A stretch of 64,000 bases of DNA from Diplolepis rosae (lineage: Eukaryota > Arthropoda > Insecta > Hymenoptera > Diplolepididae). Under the pieces are notes generated by a model, which saw only the letters and a list, made by a program, of their open reading frames with translations, did no database searches and was not told where the DNA came from. The stretch is taken from positions 238,124 to 302,123 of the forward strand of contig JAPYXD010000725.1 in the NCBI GenBank assembly GCA_030998225.1, given 5' to 3'. Both the position numbers and the translations under genes were made by a program. Shown piece after piece: positions 51,882-64,000 of the stretch; the stretch's first letter is position 1; each line of letters starts with the position of its first letter.

Positions 51882-52899
51882 GCATCTTAAACAAAAAGCT
51901 ATATTGTTCGCTTTCATCCTTCTATGCTATATTGAATCGTGTATTATCAAAAATATCAAATATGCGAATAACTGTTTTTAGCATCACGAGAAGTAAAAAT
52001 GTTCACATACTACGCAATGTTTGAGTAATGTTTAGTTTCGAACCTTGAAACGTGCATGCTTAATAAACTTAAAAATCGTAATTACACTTTCGTATGTTAA
52101 ACAAAAAGTTTTATTGTTCGGTTTCATCCTTTTATGCTATATTGAATCGTGTATTATCGAAGATGTCAAATACCAGTATAACAGTTTTAAGCTTCACGCG
52201 AAGTGAAAATGTTCACATATTATGCAATGTTTGCATATTGTCTAGTGTCGAACCTAAAAAAGTGAATTATGTCAAAAACCTAAAAATCGTATCCGCATTT
52301 TCGTATGTTAAACAAAAAGTTTTATTGTTCGCTTTCATCATTTTATGCTATATTGAATCGTGTATTATCAAAAATATCAAATATGCGAATAACTGTTTTT
52401 AGCATCACGGGAAGTGAAAATATTCACATACTACGCAATGTATGAGTAATGTTTAGTTTCGAACCTTGAAACGTGGATGCTTAATAAACTGAAAAATCGT
52501 ATATACACTTTCGTAGGTTAAGCACGAAGTAATATTGTTCGGATTCATCTTTTCATGCTATATTGAATCGTGTATTATCGAAGATGTCAAATACCAGAAT
52601 AACAGTTTTTAGCTTAACGAGAAGCAAAAATGTTCACATATTATGCAATGTTTGCATATTGTCTAGTGTCGAACCTATAAAAGTGAATTTTGTCAAAAAC
52701 CTAAAAATCGTATCCGCATTTTCGTATGTTGAACAAAAAGTTTCATTGTTCGCTTTCATCCTTTTATGCTATATTGAATCGCGTATTATCAAAAATATCA
52801 AGTATGCGAATAACTGTTTTTAGCATCACGAGAAGTAAAAATGTTCACATACTACGCAATGTTTGAGTAATGTTTAGTTTCGAACCTTGAAACGTGCAA

Positions 52900-53450
52900 G
52901 CTTAATAAACTTAAAAATCGTAATTACACTTTCGTAGGATAAGTACGAAGTTATATTGTTCGGTTTCATCCTTTAATGCTATATTGAATCCTGTATTATC
53001 GAAGATTTCAAATACCAGAATAACAGTTTTTAGCTTCACGAGAAGTGAAAATATTTACATATTATGCAATGTTTGCATATTGTCTAGTGTCGAACCTAAA
53101 AAAGTGAATTTTGTGAAAAACCTAAAAATCGTATCCTCATTTTCGCATCTTAAACAAAAAGCTATATTGTTCGCTTTCATCCTTCTATGCTATATTGAAT
53201 CGTGTATTATCAAAAATATCAAATAAGCGAATAATTGTTTTTAGCATCACGAGAAGTAAAAATGTTCACATACTACGCAATGTTTGAGTAATGTTTAGTT
53301 TCGAACCTTGAAACGTGCAAGCTTAATAAACTTAAAATCGTAATTACACTTTCGTAGGATAAGTACGAAGTTATATTGTTCGGTTTCATCCTTTTATGCT
53401 ATATTGAATCTTGTATTATCGAAGATTTCAAATACCAGAATAACAGTTTT
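52900..53450 (+). repeat. 2.5 kb-spaced duplicate, first copy
   Basis: The series CGTGCAAGCTTAATAAAC, CATCCTTTAATGCTATATTG, GAATCCTGTATTATCG, then CTTAAAATCGTAATTAC and GAATCTTGTATTATCG recurs at +2,525 bp (six dimers). Confidence 0.8.
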
Positions 53451-55424
53451 TAGCTTCACGAGAAGTGAAAATATTCACATATTATGCAATGTTTGCATAT
53501 TGTCTAGTGTCGAACCTAAAAATTGAATTGTGTCAAAAACCTAAAAATCGTATCCGCATTTTCGTATGTTAAACAAAAAGTTTTATTGTTCGCTTTCATC
53601 CTTTCATGCTATATTGAATCGTGTATTATCGAAGATATCAAATACAAGAATGACAGTTTTTAGCTAAACGAGAAGTGAAAATATTCACATATTATGCAAT
53701 GTTTGCATATTGTCTAGTGTCGAACCTAAAAAAGTGAATTTTGTCAAAAACCTAAATATCGTATCCGCATTTTCGTATGTTAAACAAAAAGTTTTATTGT
53801 TCGGTTTCATCCTTTTATGCTATATTGAATCGTGTATTATCGAAGATGTCAAATACCAGAATAACAGTTTTTAGCTTCACGAGAAGTGAAAATGTTCACA
53901 TATTATGCAATGTTTGCGTATTGTCTAGTGTCGAACCTAAAAAAGTGACTTTTGTCAAAAACCTAAAAATCGTATCCGCATTTTCGTATGTTAAACAAAA
54001 AGTTTCATTGTTCGCTTTCATCCTTTTATGCTATATTGAATCGTGTATTATCAAAAATATCAAGTATGCGAATAACTGTTTTTAGCATCACGAGAAGTAA
54101 AAATATTCACATACTACGCAATGTTTGAGTAATGTTTAGTTTCGAACCTTGAAACGTGCATGCTTAATAAACTGAAAAATCGTATTTACACTTTCGTAGG
54201 TTAAACAAAAAGTTTTATTGTTCGGTTTCATCCTTTTATGCTATATTGAATCGTGTATTATCGAAGATGTCAAATACCAGAATAACAGTTTTTAGCTTCA
54301 CGGGAAGTAAAAATGATCACATTTTATGCAATGTTTGCATATTGTCTAGTGTCGAACCTAAAAAAGTGAATTATGTCAAAAACCTAAAAATCGCATTCGC
54401 ATTTTCGCATGTTAAACAAAATGTTTTATTGTTCGCTATCATCCTTCTATGCTATATTGAATCGTGTATTATCAAAAATATCAAATATGCGAATAATTGT
54501 TTTTAGCATCACGAGAAGTAAAAATGTTCACATACTACGCAATGTTTGAGTAATGTTTAGTTTCGAACCTTGAAACGTGAATGCTTAATAATCTTAAAAA
54601 TCATAATTACACTTTCGTAGGTTTAGTACGAAGTTATATTGTTCGCTTTCAACCTTTTATGCTATATTGAATCGTGTATTATCGAAGATGTCAAATACCA
54701 GAATAACAGTTTTTAGCTTCACTAGAAGTGAAAATATTCACATATTATGCAATGTTTGCATATTTTCTAGTGTCGAACCTAAAAAAGTGAAATATTTCAA
54801 AAACCTAAAAATCGTATACGCATTTTCGTATGTTAAACAAAAAGTTTTATTGTTCGCTTTCATCCTTTTATGCTATATTGAATCGTGTATTATCAAAAAT
54901 ATCAAGTATGCGAATAACTGTTTTTAGCATCACGAGAAGTAAAAATATTCACATACTACGCAATGTTTGAGTAATGTTTAGTTTCGAACCTTGAAACGTG
55001 GATGCTTAATAAACTGAAAAATCGTATATACATTTTAGTAGGTTAAGCACGAAGTAATATTGTTCGGATTCATCTTTTCATGCTATATTGAATCGTGTAT
55101 TATCGAAGATGTCAAATACCAGAATAACAGTTTTTAGCTTCACGAGAAGTGAAAATGTTCACATATTATGCAATGTTTGTATATTGTCTAGTGTCGAACC
55201 TAAAAATGTGAATTTTGTCAAAAACCTAAAAATCGTATCCGCATTTTCGTAAGTTAAAAAAAAAGTTTTATTGTTCGCTTTCATCTATTCATGGTATATT
55301 GAATCGTGTATTATCAAAAATATCAATTATGCGAATAACTGTTTTTAGCATCACGAGAAGTAAAAATGTTCACATACTACGCAATGTTTGAGTAATGTTT
55401 AGTTTCGATCCTTGAAACGTGCAA

Positions 55425-55975
55425 GCTTAATAAACTTAAAAATCGTAATTACACTTTCGTAGGATAAGTACGAAGTTATATTGTTCGGTTTCATCCTTTA
55501 ATGCTATATTGAATCCTGTATTATCGAAGATTTCAAATACCAGAATAACAGTTTTTAGCTTCACGAGAAGTGAAAATATTTACATATTATGCAATGTTTG
55601 CATATTGTCTAGTGTCGAACCTAAAAAAGTGAATTTTGTGAAAAACCTAAAAATCGTATCCTCATTTTCGCATCTTAAACAAAAAGCTATATTGTTCGCT
55701 TTCATCCTTCTATGCTATATTGAATCGTGTATTATCAAAAATATCAAATATGCGAATAATTGTTTTTAGCATCACGAGAAGTAAAAATGTTCACATACTA
55801 CGCAATGTTTGAGTAATGTTTAGTTTCGAACCTTGAAACGTGCAAGCTTAATAAACTTAAAATCGTAATTACACTTTCGTAGGATAAGTACGAAGTTATA
55901 TTGTTCGGTTTCATCCTTTTATGCTATATTGAATCTTGTATTATCGAAGATTTCAAATACCAGAATAACAGTTTT
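55425..55975 (+). repeat. 2.5 kb-spaced duplicate, second copy
   Basis: It matches 52900-53450 marker for marker, including the rare CCTTTAATGC and the four-A run in CTTAAAATCG. It diverges just after the GAATCTTG monomer head. Confidence 0.8.
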
Positions 55976-56089
55976 TAGCTTCACGAGATGTAAAAATGTT
56001 CACATATTATGCAATAATTGTATATTATCTAGTGTCGAACCTAAAAAATTGAATTTTGTCAAAAACCTAAAAATCGTATCCGCATTTTC

Positions 56090-56293
56090 GTATGTTAAAC
56101 AAAAAGTTTTATTGTTCGCTTTCATCCTGTTATGCTATATTGAATCGTCTATTATCGAAGATGTCAAATACCAGAATTTTAGCTTCACGAGAAATGAAAA
56201 TATTCACATATTATGCAATGATTGCATATTGTCTAGTGTCGAACCTAAAAAAGTGAATTTTGTCAAAAACCTAAAAATCGTATCCGCATTTTC
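56090..56293 (+). repeat. Shortened A monomer, 204 bp, tandem copy 1
   Basis: It is an A monomer that lost 7 bp (ACCAGAATTTTAGCTTC in place of ACCAGAATAACAGTTTTTAG). It also carries CATCCTGTTATGC and ATCGTCTATTATCG. An identical set of three changes is in the next monomer. Confidence 0.92.
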
Positions 56294-56497
56294 GTATGTT
56301 AAACAAAAAGTTTTATTGTTCGCTTTCATCCTGTTATGCTATATTGAATCGTCTATTATCGAAGATGTCAAATACCAGAATTTTAGCTTCACGAGAAGTG
56401 AAAATATTTACATATTATGCAATGTCTGCATATTGTCTAGTGTCGAACCTAAAAAAGTGAATTTTGTCAAAAACCTAAAAATCGTATCCGCATTTTC
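56294..56497 (+). repeat. Shortened A monomer, 204 bp, tandem copy 2
   Basis: It shares all three private changes with 56090-56293, so one monomer was duplicated in place. Because 204 is a multiple of 3, an open frame (55929-56597, 222 codons) runs through both. That is a length effect, not evidence for a gene. Confidence 0.92.
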
Positions 56498-58073
56498 GTA
56501 TGTTAAACAAAAAGTTTTATTGTTCGCTTTCATCTATTCATGGTATATTGAATCGTGTATTATCAAAAATATCAATTATGCGAATAACTGTTTTTAGCAT
56601 CACGAGAAGTAAAAATGTTCACATACTACGCAATGTTTGAGTAATGTTTAGTTTCGATCCTTGAAACGTGCATGCTTAATAGACTGAAAAATCGTATTTA
56701 CACTTTCGTAGGTTAAGTACGAAGTTATATTGTTCGGTTTCATCTTTTCATGCTATATTGAATCGTGTATTATCGAAGATGTCAAATACCAGAATAACAG
56801 TTTTTAGCTTCACGAGAAGTGAAAATGTTCACATATTATGCAATGTTTGCATATTGTCTAGTGTCGAACCTAAAAAAGTGAATTTTGTCAAAAACCTAAA
56901 AATCGCATTCTCATTTTCGCATGTTAAACAAAATATTTTATTGTTCGCTTTCAACCTTTTATGCTATGTTGAATCGTGTATTATCAAAAATATCAAATAT
57001 GCGAATAATTGTTTTTAGCATCACGAGAAGTAAAAATATTCACATACTACGCAATGTTTGAGTAATGTTTAGTTTCGAACCTTGAAACGTGCAAGCTTAA
57101 TAAACTTAAAAATCGTATTTACACTTTCGTAGGATAAGTACGAAGTTATATTGTTCGGTTTCATCCTTTTATGCTATATTGAATCGTGTATTATCGAAGA
57201 TTTCAAATACCAGAATAACAGTTTTTAGCTTCACGAGAAGTGAAAATATTCACATATTATGCAATGTTTGCATATTGTCTAGTGTCGAACCTAAAAAGTG
57301 GAATTTTGTCAAAAACCTAAAAATCGTATTTCCTCATTTTCGTATGTTAATCAAGAAGTTTTATTGTTCTTCTTCATCCTTTCATGCTATATTGAATCGT
57401 GTATTATCGAAGATGTCAAATACCAGAATAACAGTTTTTAGCGTCACGAGAAGTGAAAATGTTCACATATTATGCAATGTTTGCATATTGTCTAGTGTCG
57501 AACCTAAAAAAGTGAATTTTGTCAAAAACCTAAAAATCGTATCCGCATTTTCGTATGTTGAACAAAAAGTTTCATTGTTCGCTTTCATCCTTTTATGCTA
57601 TATTGAATCGTGTATTATCAAAAATATCAAGTATGCGAATAACTGTTTTTAGCATCACGAGAAGTAAAAATGTTCACATACTACGCAATGTTTGAGTAAT
57701 GTTTAATTTCGAACCTTGAAACGTGCATGCTTAATAAACTGAAAAATCGTATTCACACTTTCGTAGGTTAAGCACGACGTTATATTGTTCGGTTTCATCT
57801 TTTCATGCTATATTGAATCGTGTATTATCGAAGATGACAAATACCAGTATCACAGTTTTAAGCTTCACGCGAAGTGAAAATGTTCACATATTATGCAATG
57901 TTTGCATATTGTCTAGTGTCGATCCTATAAAAGTGAATTATGTCAAAAACCTAAAAATCGTATCCGCATTTTCGTATGTTAAACAAAAAGTTTTATTGTT
58001 CGGTTTCATCCTTTTATGCTATATTGAATCGTGTATTATCAAAAATATCAAATATGCCAATAACTGTTTTTAG

Positions 58074-58085
58074 CTTCTCGAGAAG
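58074..58085. other. 12 bp palindrome CTTCTCGAGAAG, second copy
   Basis: It is identical to 31337-31348 and also preceded by ATGCCAATAACTG, 26.7 kb away. The shared rare neighbour shows common descent or transfer. Confidence 0.88.
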
Positions 58086-59025
58086 TAAAAATGTTCACAT
58101 ACTACGCAATGTTTGAGTAATGTTTAGTTTCGAACCTTGAAACGTGCATGCTTAATAAACTGAAAAATCGTATTTACACTTTCGTATGTTAAACAAAAAG
58201 TTTTATTGTTCGGTTTCATCTTTTCATGCTATATTGAATCGTGTATTATCGAAGATGTCAAATACCATAAAAACAGTTTTTAGCTTCACGAGAAGTGAAA
58301 ATATTCACATATTATGAAATGTTTGCATATTGTCTAGTGTCGAACCTAAAAAAGTGAATTTTGTCAGAAAACTAAAAATCGTAACCGCATTTTCGTATGT
58401 TCAACAAAAAGTTTTATTGTTTGCTTTCATCCTTTTATGCTATATTGAATCGTGTATTATCAAAAATATCAAATATGCGAATAACTGTTTTTCGCATCAC
58501 GAGAAGTAAAAATGTTCACATACTACGCAATGTTTGAGTAATGTTTAGTTTGGAACCTTGAAACGTGAATGCTTAATAAACTGAAAAATCGTATTTACAC
58601 TTTCGTAGGTTAAGCACGAAGTTATATTGTTCGGTTTCATCTTTTCATGCTATATTGAATCGTGTATTATCGAAGATGTCAAATACCAGAATAACAGTTT
58701 TTAGCTTCGCGAGAAGTGAAAATATTCACATTTTATGCAATGTTTGCATATTGTCTAGTGTCGAACCTAAAAAAGTGAATTATGTCAAAAACCTAAAAAT
58801 CGCATTCGCATTTTCGCATGTTAAACAAAATGTTTTATTGTTCGCTATCATCCTTCTATGCTATATTGAATCGTGTATTATCAAAAATATCAAATATGCG
58901 AATAATTGTTTTTCGCATCACGAGAAGTAAAAATGTTCACATACTACGCAATGTTTGAGTAATGTTTAGTTTGGAACCTTGAAACGTGAATGCTTAATAA
59001 ACTTAAAAATCGTAATTACACTTTC

Positions 59026-59235
59026 GTAGGATAAGTACGAAGTTATATTGTTCGCTTCCATCCTTTTATGCTATATTGAATTGTGTATTATCAAAAATAT
59101 CAAGTATGCGAATAACTGTTTTTAGCATCACGAGAAGTAAAAATGTTCACATACTACGCAATGTTTGAGTAATGTTTAGTTTCGAACCTTGAAACCTGCA
59201 TGCTTAATAAACTGAAAAATCGTATTTACACTTTC
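59026..59235 (+). repeat. Extra B monomer, 7.7 kb partner
   Basis: It has the same structure and markers as 51303-51512 (GTAGGATAAGTACGAAG, CTTCCATCC, TTGAATTGTG), differing at CCTTTTATGC. Confidence 0.85.
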
Positions 59236-59605
59236 GTAGGTTAAGCACGAAGTAATATTGTTCGGATTCATCTTTTCATGCTATATTGAATCGTGTATTA
59301 TCGAAGATGTCAAATACCAGAATAACAGTTTTTAGCTTCACGAGAAGTGAAAATGTTCACATATTATGCAATGTTTGCATATTGTCTAGTGTCGAACCTA
59401 ACAAAGTGAAATTTGTCAAAAACCTAAAAATCTTTCATGCTATATTGAATCGTGTATTATCGAAGATGTCAAATACCAGAATAACAGTTTTTAGCTTCAC
59501 GAGAGGTAAAAATGTTAACATGTTATGCAATGTTTGCATATTGTGAAGTGTCGAGCCTAGAGTAGTGAAATATGTGAAAAACCTAAAAATCGCATTCGCA
59601 TTTTC
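59236..59605 (+). repeat. A-A pair fused by a 52 bp internal deletion
   Basis: It has the same kind of fusion as at 51513 (AACCTAAAAATC to TTTCATGCTATATTG at about 59431). The span is 370 bp instead of 422. The preceding text CGAACCTAACAAAGTGAA is shared with the partner, so the fusion was probably present before the 7.7 kb duplication. Confidence 0.87.
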
Positions 59606-60967
59606 GCATGTTAAACAAAATATTTTATTGTTCGCTTTCAACCTTTTATGCTATGTTGAATCGTGTATTATCAAAAATATCAAATATGCGAATAATTGTT
59701 TTTAGCATCACGAGAAGTAAAAATGTTCACATACTACGCAATGTTTGAGTAATGTTTAGTTTCGAAACTGGAAACGAGCATGCTTAAAAAACTTAAAAAT
59801 CGTATTTACACTTTCGTAGGTTAAGTACGAAGTTATATTGTTCGGTTTCATCTTTTCATGCTATATTGAATCGTGTATTATCGAAGATGTCAAATACCAG
59901 AATAACAGTTTTTAGCTTCACGAGAAGTGAAAATATTCACATATTATGCAATGTTTGCATATTGTCTAGTGTCGAACCTAAAAAAGTGAATTTTGTCAAA
60001 AACCTAAAAATCGTATTCGCATTTTCGTATGTTAAACAAGAAGTTTTATTGTTCGCTTTCATCCTTTTATGCTATATTGAATCGTGTACTATCAAAAATA
60101 TCAAATATGCGAATAACTGTTTTTAGCATCACGAGAAGTAAAAATGTTCACATACTACGCAATGTTTGAGTAATGTTTAGTTTCGAACCTTGAAACGTGC
60201 ATGCTTAATAAACTGAAAAATCGTATTTACACTTTCGTAGGTTAAGCACGAAGTAATATTGTTCGGATTCCTCTTTTCATGCTATATTGAATCGTGTATT
60301 ATCGAAGATGTCAAATACCAGAATAACAGTTTTTAGCTTCGCGAGAAGTAAAAATGTTCACATATAATGCAATGTTTGCATATTGTCTAGTGTCGAACCT
60401 ATAAAAGTGAATTATGTCAAAAACCTAAGAATCGTATCCGCATTTTCGTATGTTAAACAAAAAGTTTTATTGTTCGCTTTCATCCTTCTATGCTATATTG
60501 AATCGTGTATTATCAAAAATATCAAATATGCGAATAACTGTTTTTAGCATCACGAGAAGTAAAAATGTTCACATACTACGCAATGTTTGAGTAATGTTTA
60601 GTTTCGAACCTTGAAACGTGCAAGCTTAATAAACTTAAAATCGTAATTACACTTTCGTAGGATAAGTACGAAGTTATATTGTTCGGTTTCATCCTTTTAT
60701 GCTATATTGAATCCTGTATTATCGAAGATTTCAAATACCAGAATAACAGTTTTTAGCTTCACGAGAAGTGAAAATATTCACATATTATGCAATGTTTGCA
60801 TATTGTCTAGTGTCGAACCTAAAAAAGTGAATTTTGTGAAAAACCTAAAAATCGTATCCTCATTTTCGCATCTTAAACAAAAAGCTATATTGTTCGCTTT
60901 CATCCTTTCATGCTATATTGAATCGTGTAATATCGAAGATTTCAAATACAAGAATGACAGTTTTTAG

Positions 60968-63900
60968 CTTCACGAGAAGTGAAAATGTTCACATATTATG
61001 CAATGTTTGCATATTGTCTAGTGTCGAACCTAAAAAAGTGAATTATGTCAAAATCCTAAAAATCGTATCCGCATGTTCGTATGTTAAACAAAAAGTTTTA
61101 TTGTTCGGTTTCATCCTTTCATGCTCTATTGAATCGTGTATTATCGAAGTTGTCAAATACCAGAATAACAGTTTTTAGCTTCCCGAGAAGTTATAATCTT
61201 CACATATTATGCAATGTTTGCATATTGTCTAGTGTCGAACCTAAAAATGTGAATTATGTCAAAAAACTAAAAAATCGTATCCTCATTTTCGCATGTTAAA
61301 CAAAATATTTTATTGTTCGCTTTCATCCTTTTATGCTATATTGAATCGTGTATTATCAAAAATATCAAATATGCGAATAATTGTTTGTAGCATCACGAGA
61401 AGTAAAAATGTTCACATACTATGCAATGTTTGAGTAATGTTTAGTTTCGAACCTTGAAACGTGCATGCTTAATAAACTGAAAAATCGTATTTACACATTC
61501 GTAGGATAAGTACGAAGTTATATTGTTCGCTTTCAACCTTTTATGCTATATTGAATCGTGTATTATCGAAGATGTCAAATACCAGAATAACAGTTTTTAA
61601 CTTCGCGAGAAGTAAAAATGTTCACATATTCTGCAATGTTTGTATATTGTCTAGTGTCGAACCTAAAAAAGTGAATTTTGTCAAAAACCTAAAAATCGCA
61701 TTCGCATTTTCGCATGTTAAACAAAATATTTTATTGTTCGCTTTCAACCTTTTATGCTATGTTGAATCGTGTATTATCAAAAATATCAAATATGCGAATA
61801 ACTGTTTTTAGCATCACGAGAAGTAAAAATGTTCACATACTACGCAATGTTTGAGTAATGTTTAGTTTCAAACCTTGAAACGTGCATGCTTAATAAACTG
61901 AAAAATCGTATTTACACTTTCGTAGGTTAAACAAGAAGTTTTATTGTTCGGTTTCTCCTTTTCATGCTATATTGAATCGTGTATTATCGAAGATGTCAAA
62001 TACCAGAATAACAGTTTTTAGCTTCACGAGAAGTGAAAATATTCACATATTATGCAATGTTTGCATATTGTCTAGTGTCGAACCTAAAAAAGTGAATTAT
62101 GTCAAAAACCTAAAAATCGTATCCGCATTTTCGTATGTTAAACAAAAAGTTTTATTGTTCGCTTTCATCCTTTTATGCTATATTGAATCGTGTATTATCA
62201 AAAATATCAAATATGCGAATAACTGTTTTTAGCATCACGAGAAGTAAAAATGTTCACATACTACGCAATGTTTGAGTAATGTTTAGTTTCGAACCTTGAA
62301 ACGTGCATGCTTAATAAACTTAAAAATCGTATTTACACTTTCGTAGGTTAAGCACGAAGTTATATTGTTCGGTTTCTCCTTTTATGCTATATTGCATCGT
62401 GTATTATCGAAGTTGCCAAATATGAGAATAACAGTATTTAACTTCACGAGAAATAAAAATATTCACATATTATGCAATGATTGCATATTGTCTAGTGTCG
62501 AACCTAAAAAAGTGAATTTTGTCAAAAACCTAAAAATCGTATCCGCATTTTCGTATGTTAAACAAAAAGTTTTATTGTTCGCTTTCATCCTTTTATGCTA
62601 TATTGAATCGTGTATTATCAAGAATATCAAATATGCGAATAACTGTTTTTAGCATCACGAGAAGTGAAAATATTCACATATTATGCAATAATTTTATATT
62701 GTCTAGTGTCGAACCTAAAAAAGTGAATTTTGACAAAAACCTAAAAATCGTATTCGCATTTTCGTATGTTAAACAAAAAGTTTTACTGTTCGCTTTCATC
62801 CTTTTATGCTATATTGAATCGTGTATTATCGAAGATGTCAAATACCAGAATAACAGTTTTTAGCTTCACGAGAAATGAAAATATACACATTTTATGCAAT
62901 GTTTGCATATTGTCTAGTGTCGAACCTAAAAAAGTGAATTATGTCAAAAACCTAAAAATCGCATTCGCATTTTCGCATGTTAAACAAAATGTTTTATTGT
63001 TCGCTATCATCCTTCTATGCTATATTGAATCGTGTATTAAAAAAAAATATCAATTATGCGAATAACTGTTTTTAGCATCACGAGAAGTAAAAATGTTCAC
63101 ATACTACGCAATGTTTGAGTAATGTTTAGTTTCGAACCTTGAAACGTGCATGCTTAATAAACTGAAAAATCGTATTTACACTTTCGTAGGTTAAGTACGA
63201 AGTTATATTGTTCGGTTTCATCTTTTCATGCTATATTGAATCGTGTATTATCGAAGATGTCAAATACCAGAATAACAGTTTTTAGCTTCACGAGAAGTGA
63301 AAATATTCACATATTATGCAATGTTTGCATATTGTCTAGTGTCGAACCTAAAAAAGTGAATTATGTCAAAAACCTAAAAATCGCATTCGGATTTTCGTAT
63401 GTTAAACAAAAAGTTTTATTGTTCGCTTTCATCCTTTTATGCTATATTGAATCGTGTATTATCAAAAATATCAAATATGCGAATAACTGTTTTTAGCATC
63501 ACGAGAAGTAAAAATGTTCACATACTACGCAATGTTTGAGTAATGTTTAGTTTCGAACCTTGAAACGTGCATGCTTAATAAACTGAAAAATCGTATTTAC
63601 ACTTTCGTAGGTTAAGCACGAAGTTATATTGTTCGGTTTCATCTTTTCATGCTATATTGAATCGTGTATTATCGAAGATGTCAAATACCAGAATAACAGT
63701 TTTTAGCTTCACGAGAAGTGAAAATATTCACATATTATGCAATGTTTGCATATTGTCTAGTGTCGAACCTAAAAAAGTGAATTATGTCAAAAACCTAAAA
63801 ATCGTATCCGCATTTTCGCATGTTAAACAAAAAGTTTTATTGTTCGCTTTCAACCTTTTATGCTATATGGAATCGTGTATTATCAAAAATATCAAATATG

Positions 63901-64000
63901 CGAATAATTGTTTTTAGCATCACGAGAAGTAAAAATGTTCACATACTACGCAATGTTTGAGTAATGTTTAGTTTCGAACCTTGAAACGTGCAAGCTTAAT
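60968..64000 (+). repeat. Terminal dimer block of the window
   Basis: A-B dimers continue to the end with A-A neighbours near 61.08, 62.55 and 62.77 kb. From 63.19 kb the dimers are regular (421 bp). One B near 63.04 kb reads GTATTAAAAAAAAATATC in place of GTATTATCAAAAATATC. The array continues past the window edge. Confidence 0.78.

Larger units (their letters stand above)
50883..53240 (+). repeat. Segment duplicated 7.7 kb downstream, first copy
   Basis: Several rare markers here recur at about +7,723 bp: TTTGGAACCTTGAAACGTG (just left, near 50.83 kb), an extra B with CTTCCATCC and GAATTGTG (51303), the internal 53 bp deletion (51513), CGAACCTATAAAAGTG (52.67 kb) and GAATCCTGTATTATCGAAG (52.99 kb). 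Some monomers between them differ, so the match is patchy. Confidence 0.72.
53241..58605 (+). repeat. Heterogeneous dimer block
   Basis: Dimers here mix many variants: AAGCTT in place of GCATGC in B, GTAGGATAAGTACGAAG heads, and GAAGATTTCAAATACC in A. Several A-A neighbours occur, including those at 55879-56497 and 57129-57552. The monomer 57129-57341 is 213 bp because of GTATTTCCTCATTTTC, which again looks like two tail variants combined. No gene or unique sequence is visible. Confidence 0.75.
58606..60967 (+). repeat. Segment duplicated from 7.7 kb upstream, second copy
   Basis: It carries the partner markers of 50.88-53.24 kb in the same order. Differences (for example an ordinary A near 59.87 kb where the first copy has GTATAACAGTTTTAAGC) suggest later conversion by other monomers. 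Confidence 0.72.
1..64000 (+). repeat. Continuous A/B satellite DNA array
   Basis: The window is filled end to end with tandem copies of a ~210 bp monomer, all in the same orientation. Landmarks such as gtatgtt/gtaggtt heads, TATTGAATCGTGTATTATC and TCGAACC recur every 210-211 bp, and the full pattern recurs every 421 bp. I see no inversion, mobile element or unique spacer. Large tandem arrays of this kind are known from centromeres and heterochromatin of eukaryotes; placement at a centromere here is inference. The array runs off both ends of the window, so its full length is unknown. Base composition is about 30% G+C, counted in one A monomer. Confidence 0.97.

Noticed and set aside
55929..56597. 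222-codon open frame
   Set aside because: It is long only because two tandem monomers are 204 bp, a multiple of 3, and their shared 7 bp deletion removes the usual stop.
57179..57652. 157-codon open frame
   Set aside because: A 2 bp insertion makes one monomer 213 bp, a multiple of 3, so the frame passes into the next monomer. It is satellite sequence throughout.
1..64000. CRISPR array
   Set aside because: There are no short repeats with unique spacers. Every part of the 210 bp unit is repeated.
1..64000. CENP-B box
   Set aside because: I looked for TTCG followed at the right spacing by A and CGGG in the TTTCGTATGTT, TTTCGTAGGTT and TTTCGAACC contexts. None fits the core pattern.
1..64000. 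Transposon, retroelement or telomere repeat inside the array
   Set aside because: Monomer spacing is accounted for across the window by 210/211 bp units and the listed indels. No insertion long enough to hold an element was found.

Overview
The whole 64 kb window is one uninterrupted head-to-tail satellite DNA array. I find no credible protein-coding gene, RNA gene, transposon or unique sequence anywhere in it. The base unit is an AT-rich monomer (about 30% G+C by hand count of one copy) in two related classes. Class A is 211 bp and class B is 210 bp. They mostly alternate to give a 421 bp A-B dimer, so the window holds roughly 300 monomers. A and B agree at about 89% of positions over their first 100 bp but only about 76% over the rest (hand comparison of one A and one B copy). 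This arrangement is typical of eukaryotic centromeric or pericentromeric satellites. The species cannot be named from the sequence. CpG is not depleted (8 in one A monomer against about 4.9 expected from its C and G counts), which argues weakly against a heavily CpG-methylated genome.

Above the dimer there are several generations of higher-order repeat (HOR). From 1 to about 10.0 kb a 5.16 kb unit occurs twice, and each copy contains a 1.86 kb sub-unit that is itself repeated. From about 10.0 to 13.0 kb the A/B alternation is irregular, with runs of A-type monomers. From 13.0 to 20.5 kb there are HOR copies of 2,914, 2,282 and 2,315 bp. From 20.9 to 24.3 kb a four-dimer unit (about 1,685 bp) occurs twice. 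From 24.3 to 29.8 kb a seven-dimer unit (2,949 bp) occurs once fully and once in part. From 29.3 to 37.3 kb two dimer variants alternate in a largely 842 bp pattern. From 37.3 kb to the end the dimer continues with more mixed variants, extra B monomers, small deletions, chimeric monomers and patchy 2.5 kb and 7.7 kb duplications.

The most interesting signal is a set of short dyad symmetries inside the monomers. Class A carries GTGAAAATGTTCAC and, 4 bp later, TATGCAATGTTTGCATA. Class B carries GTTTCGAACCTTGAAAC. A 12 bp site occurs in two different perfectly palindromic states, CTTCACGTGAAG and CTTCTCGAGAAG, while the commonest form is a mixture of the two. A 34 bp deletion that removes the A-specific dyads has been copied into ten monomers, all between 1.4 and 16.5 kb. 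One stretch at 43.24-43.67 kb looks like two repeat variants merged base by base and may be an assembly or consensus artefact.
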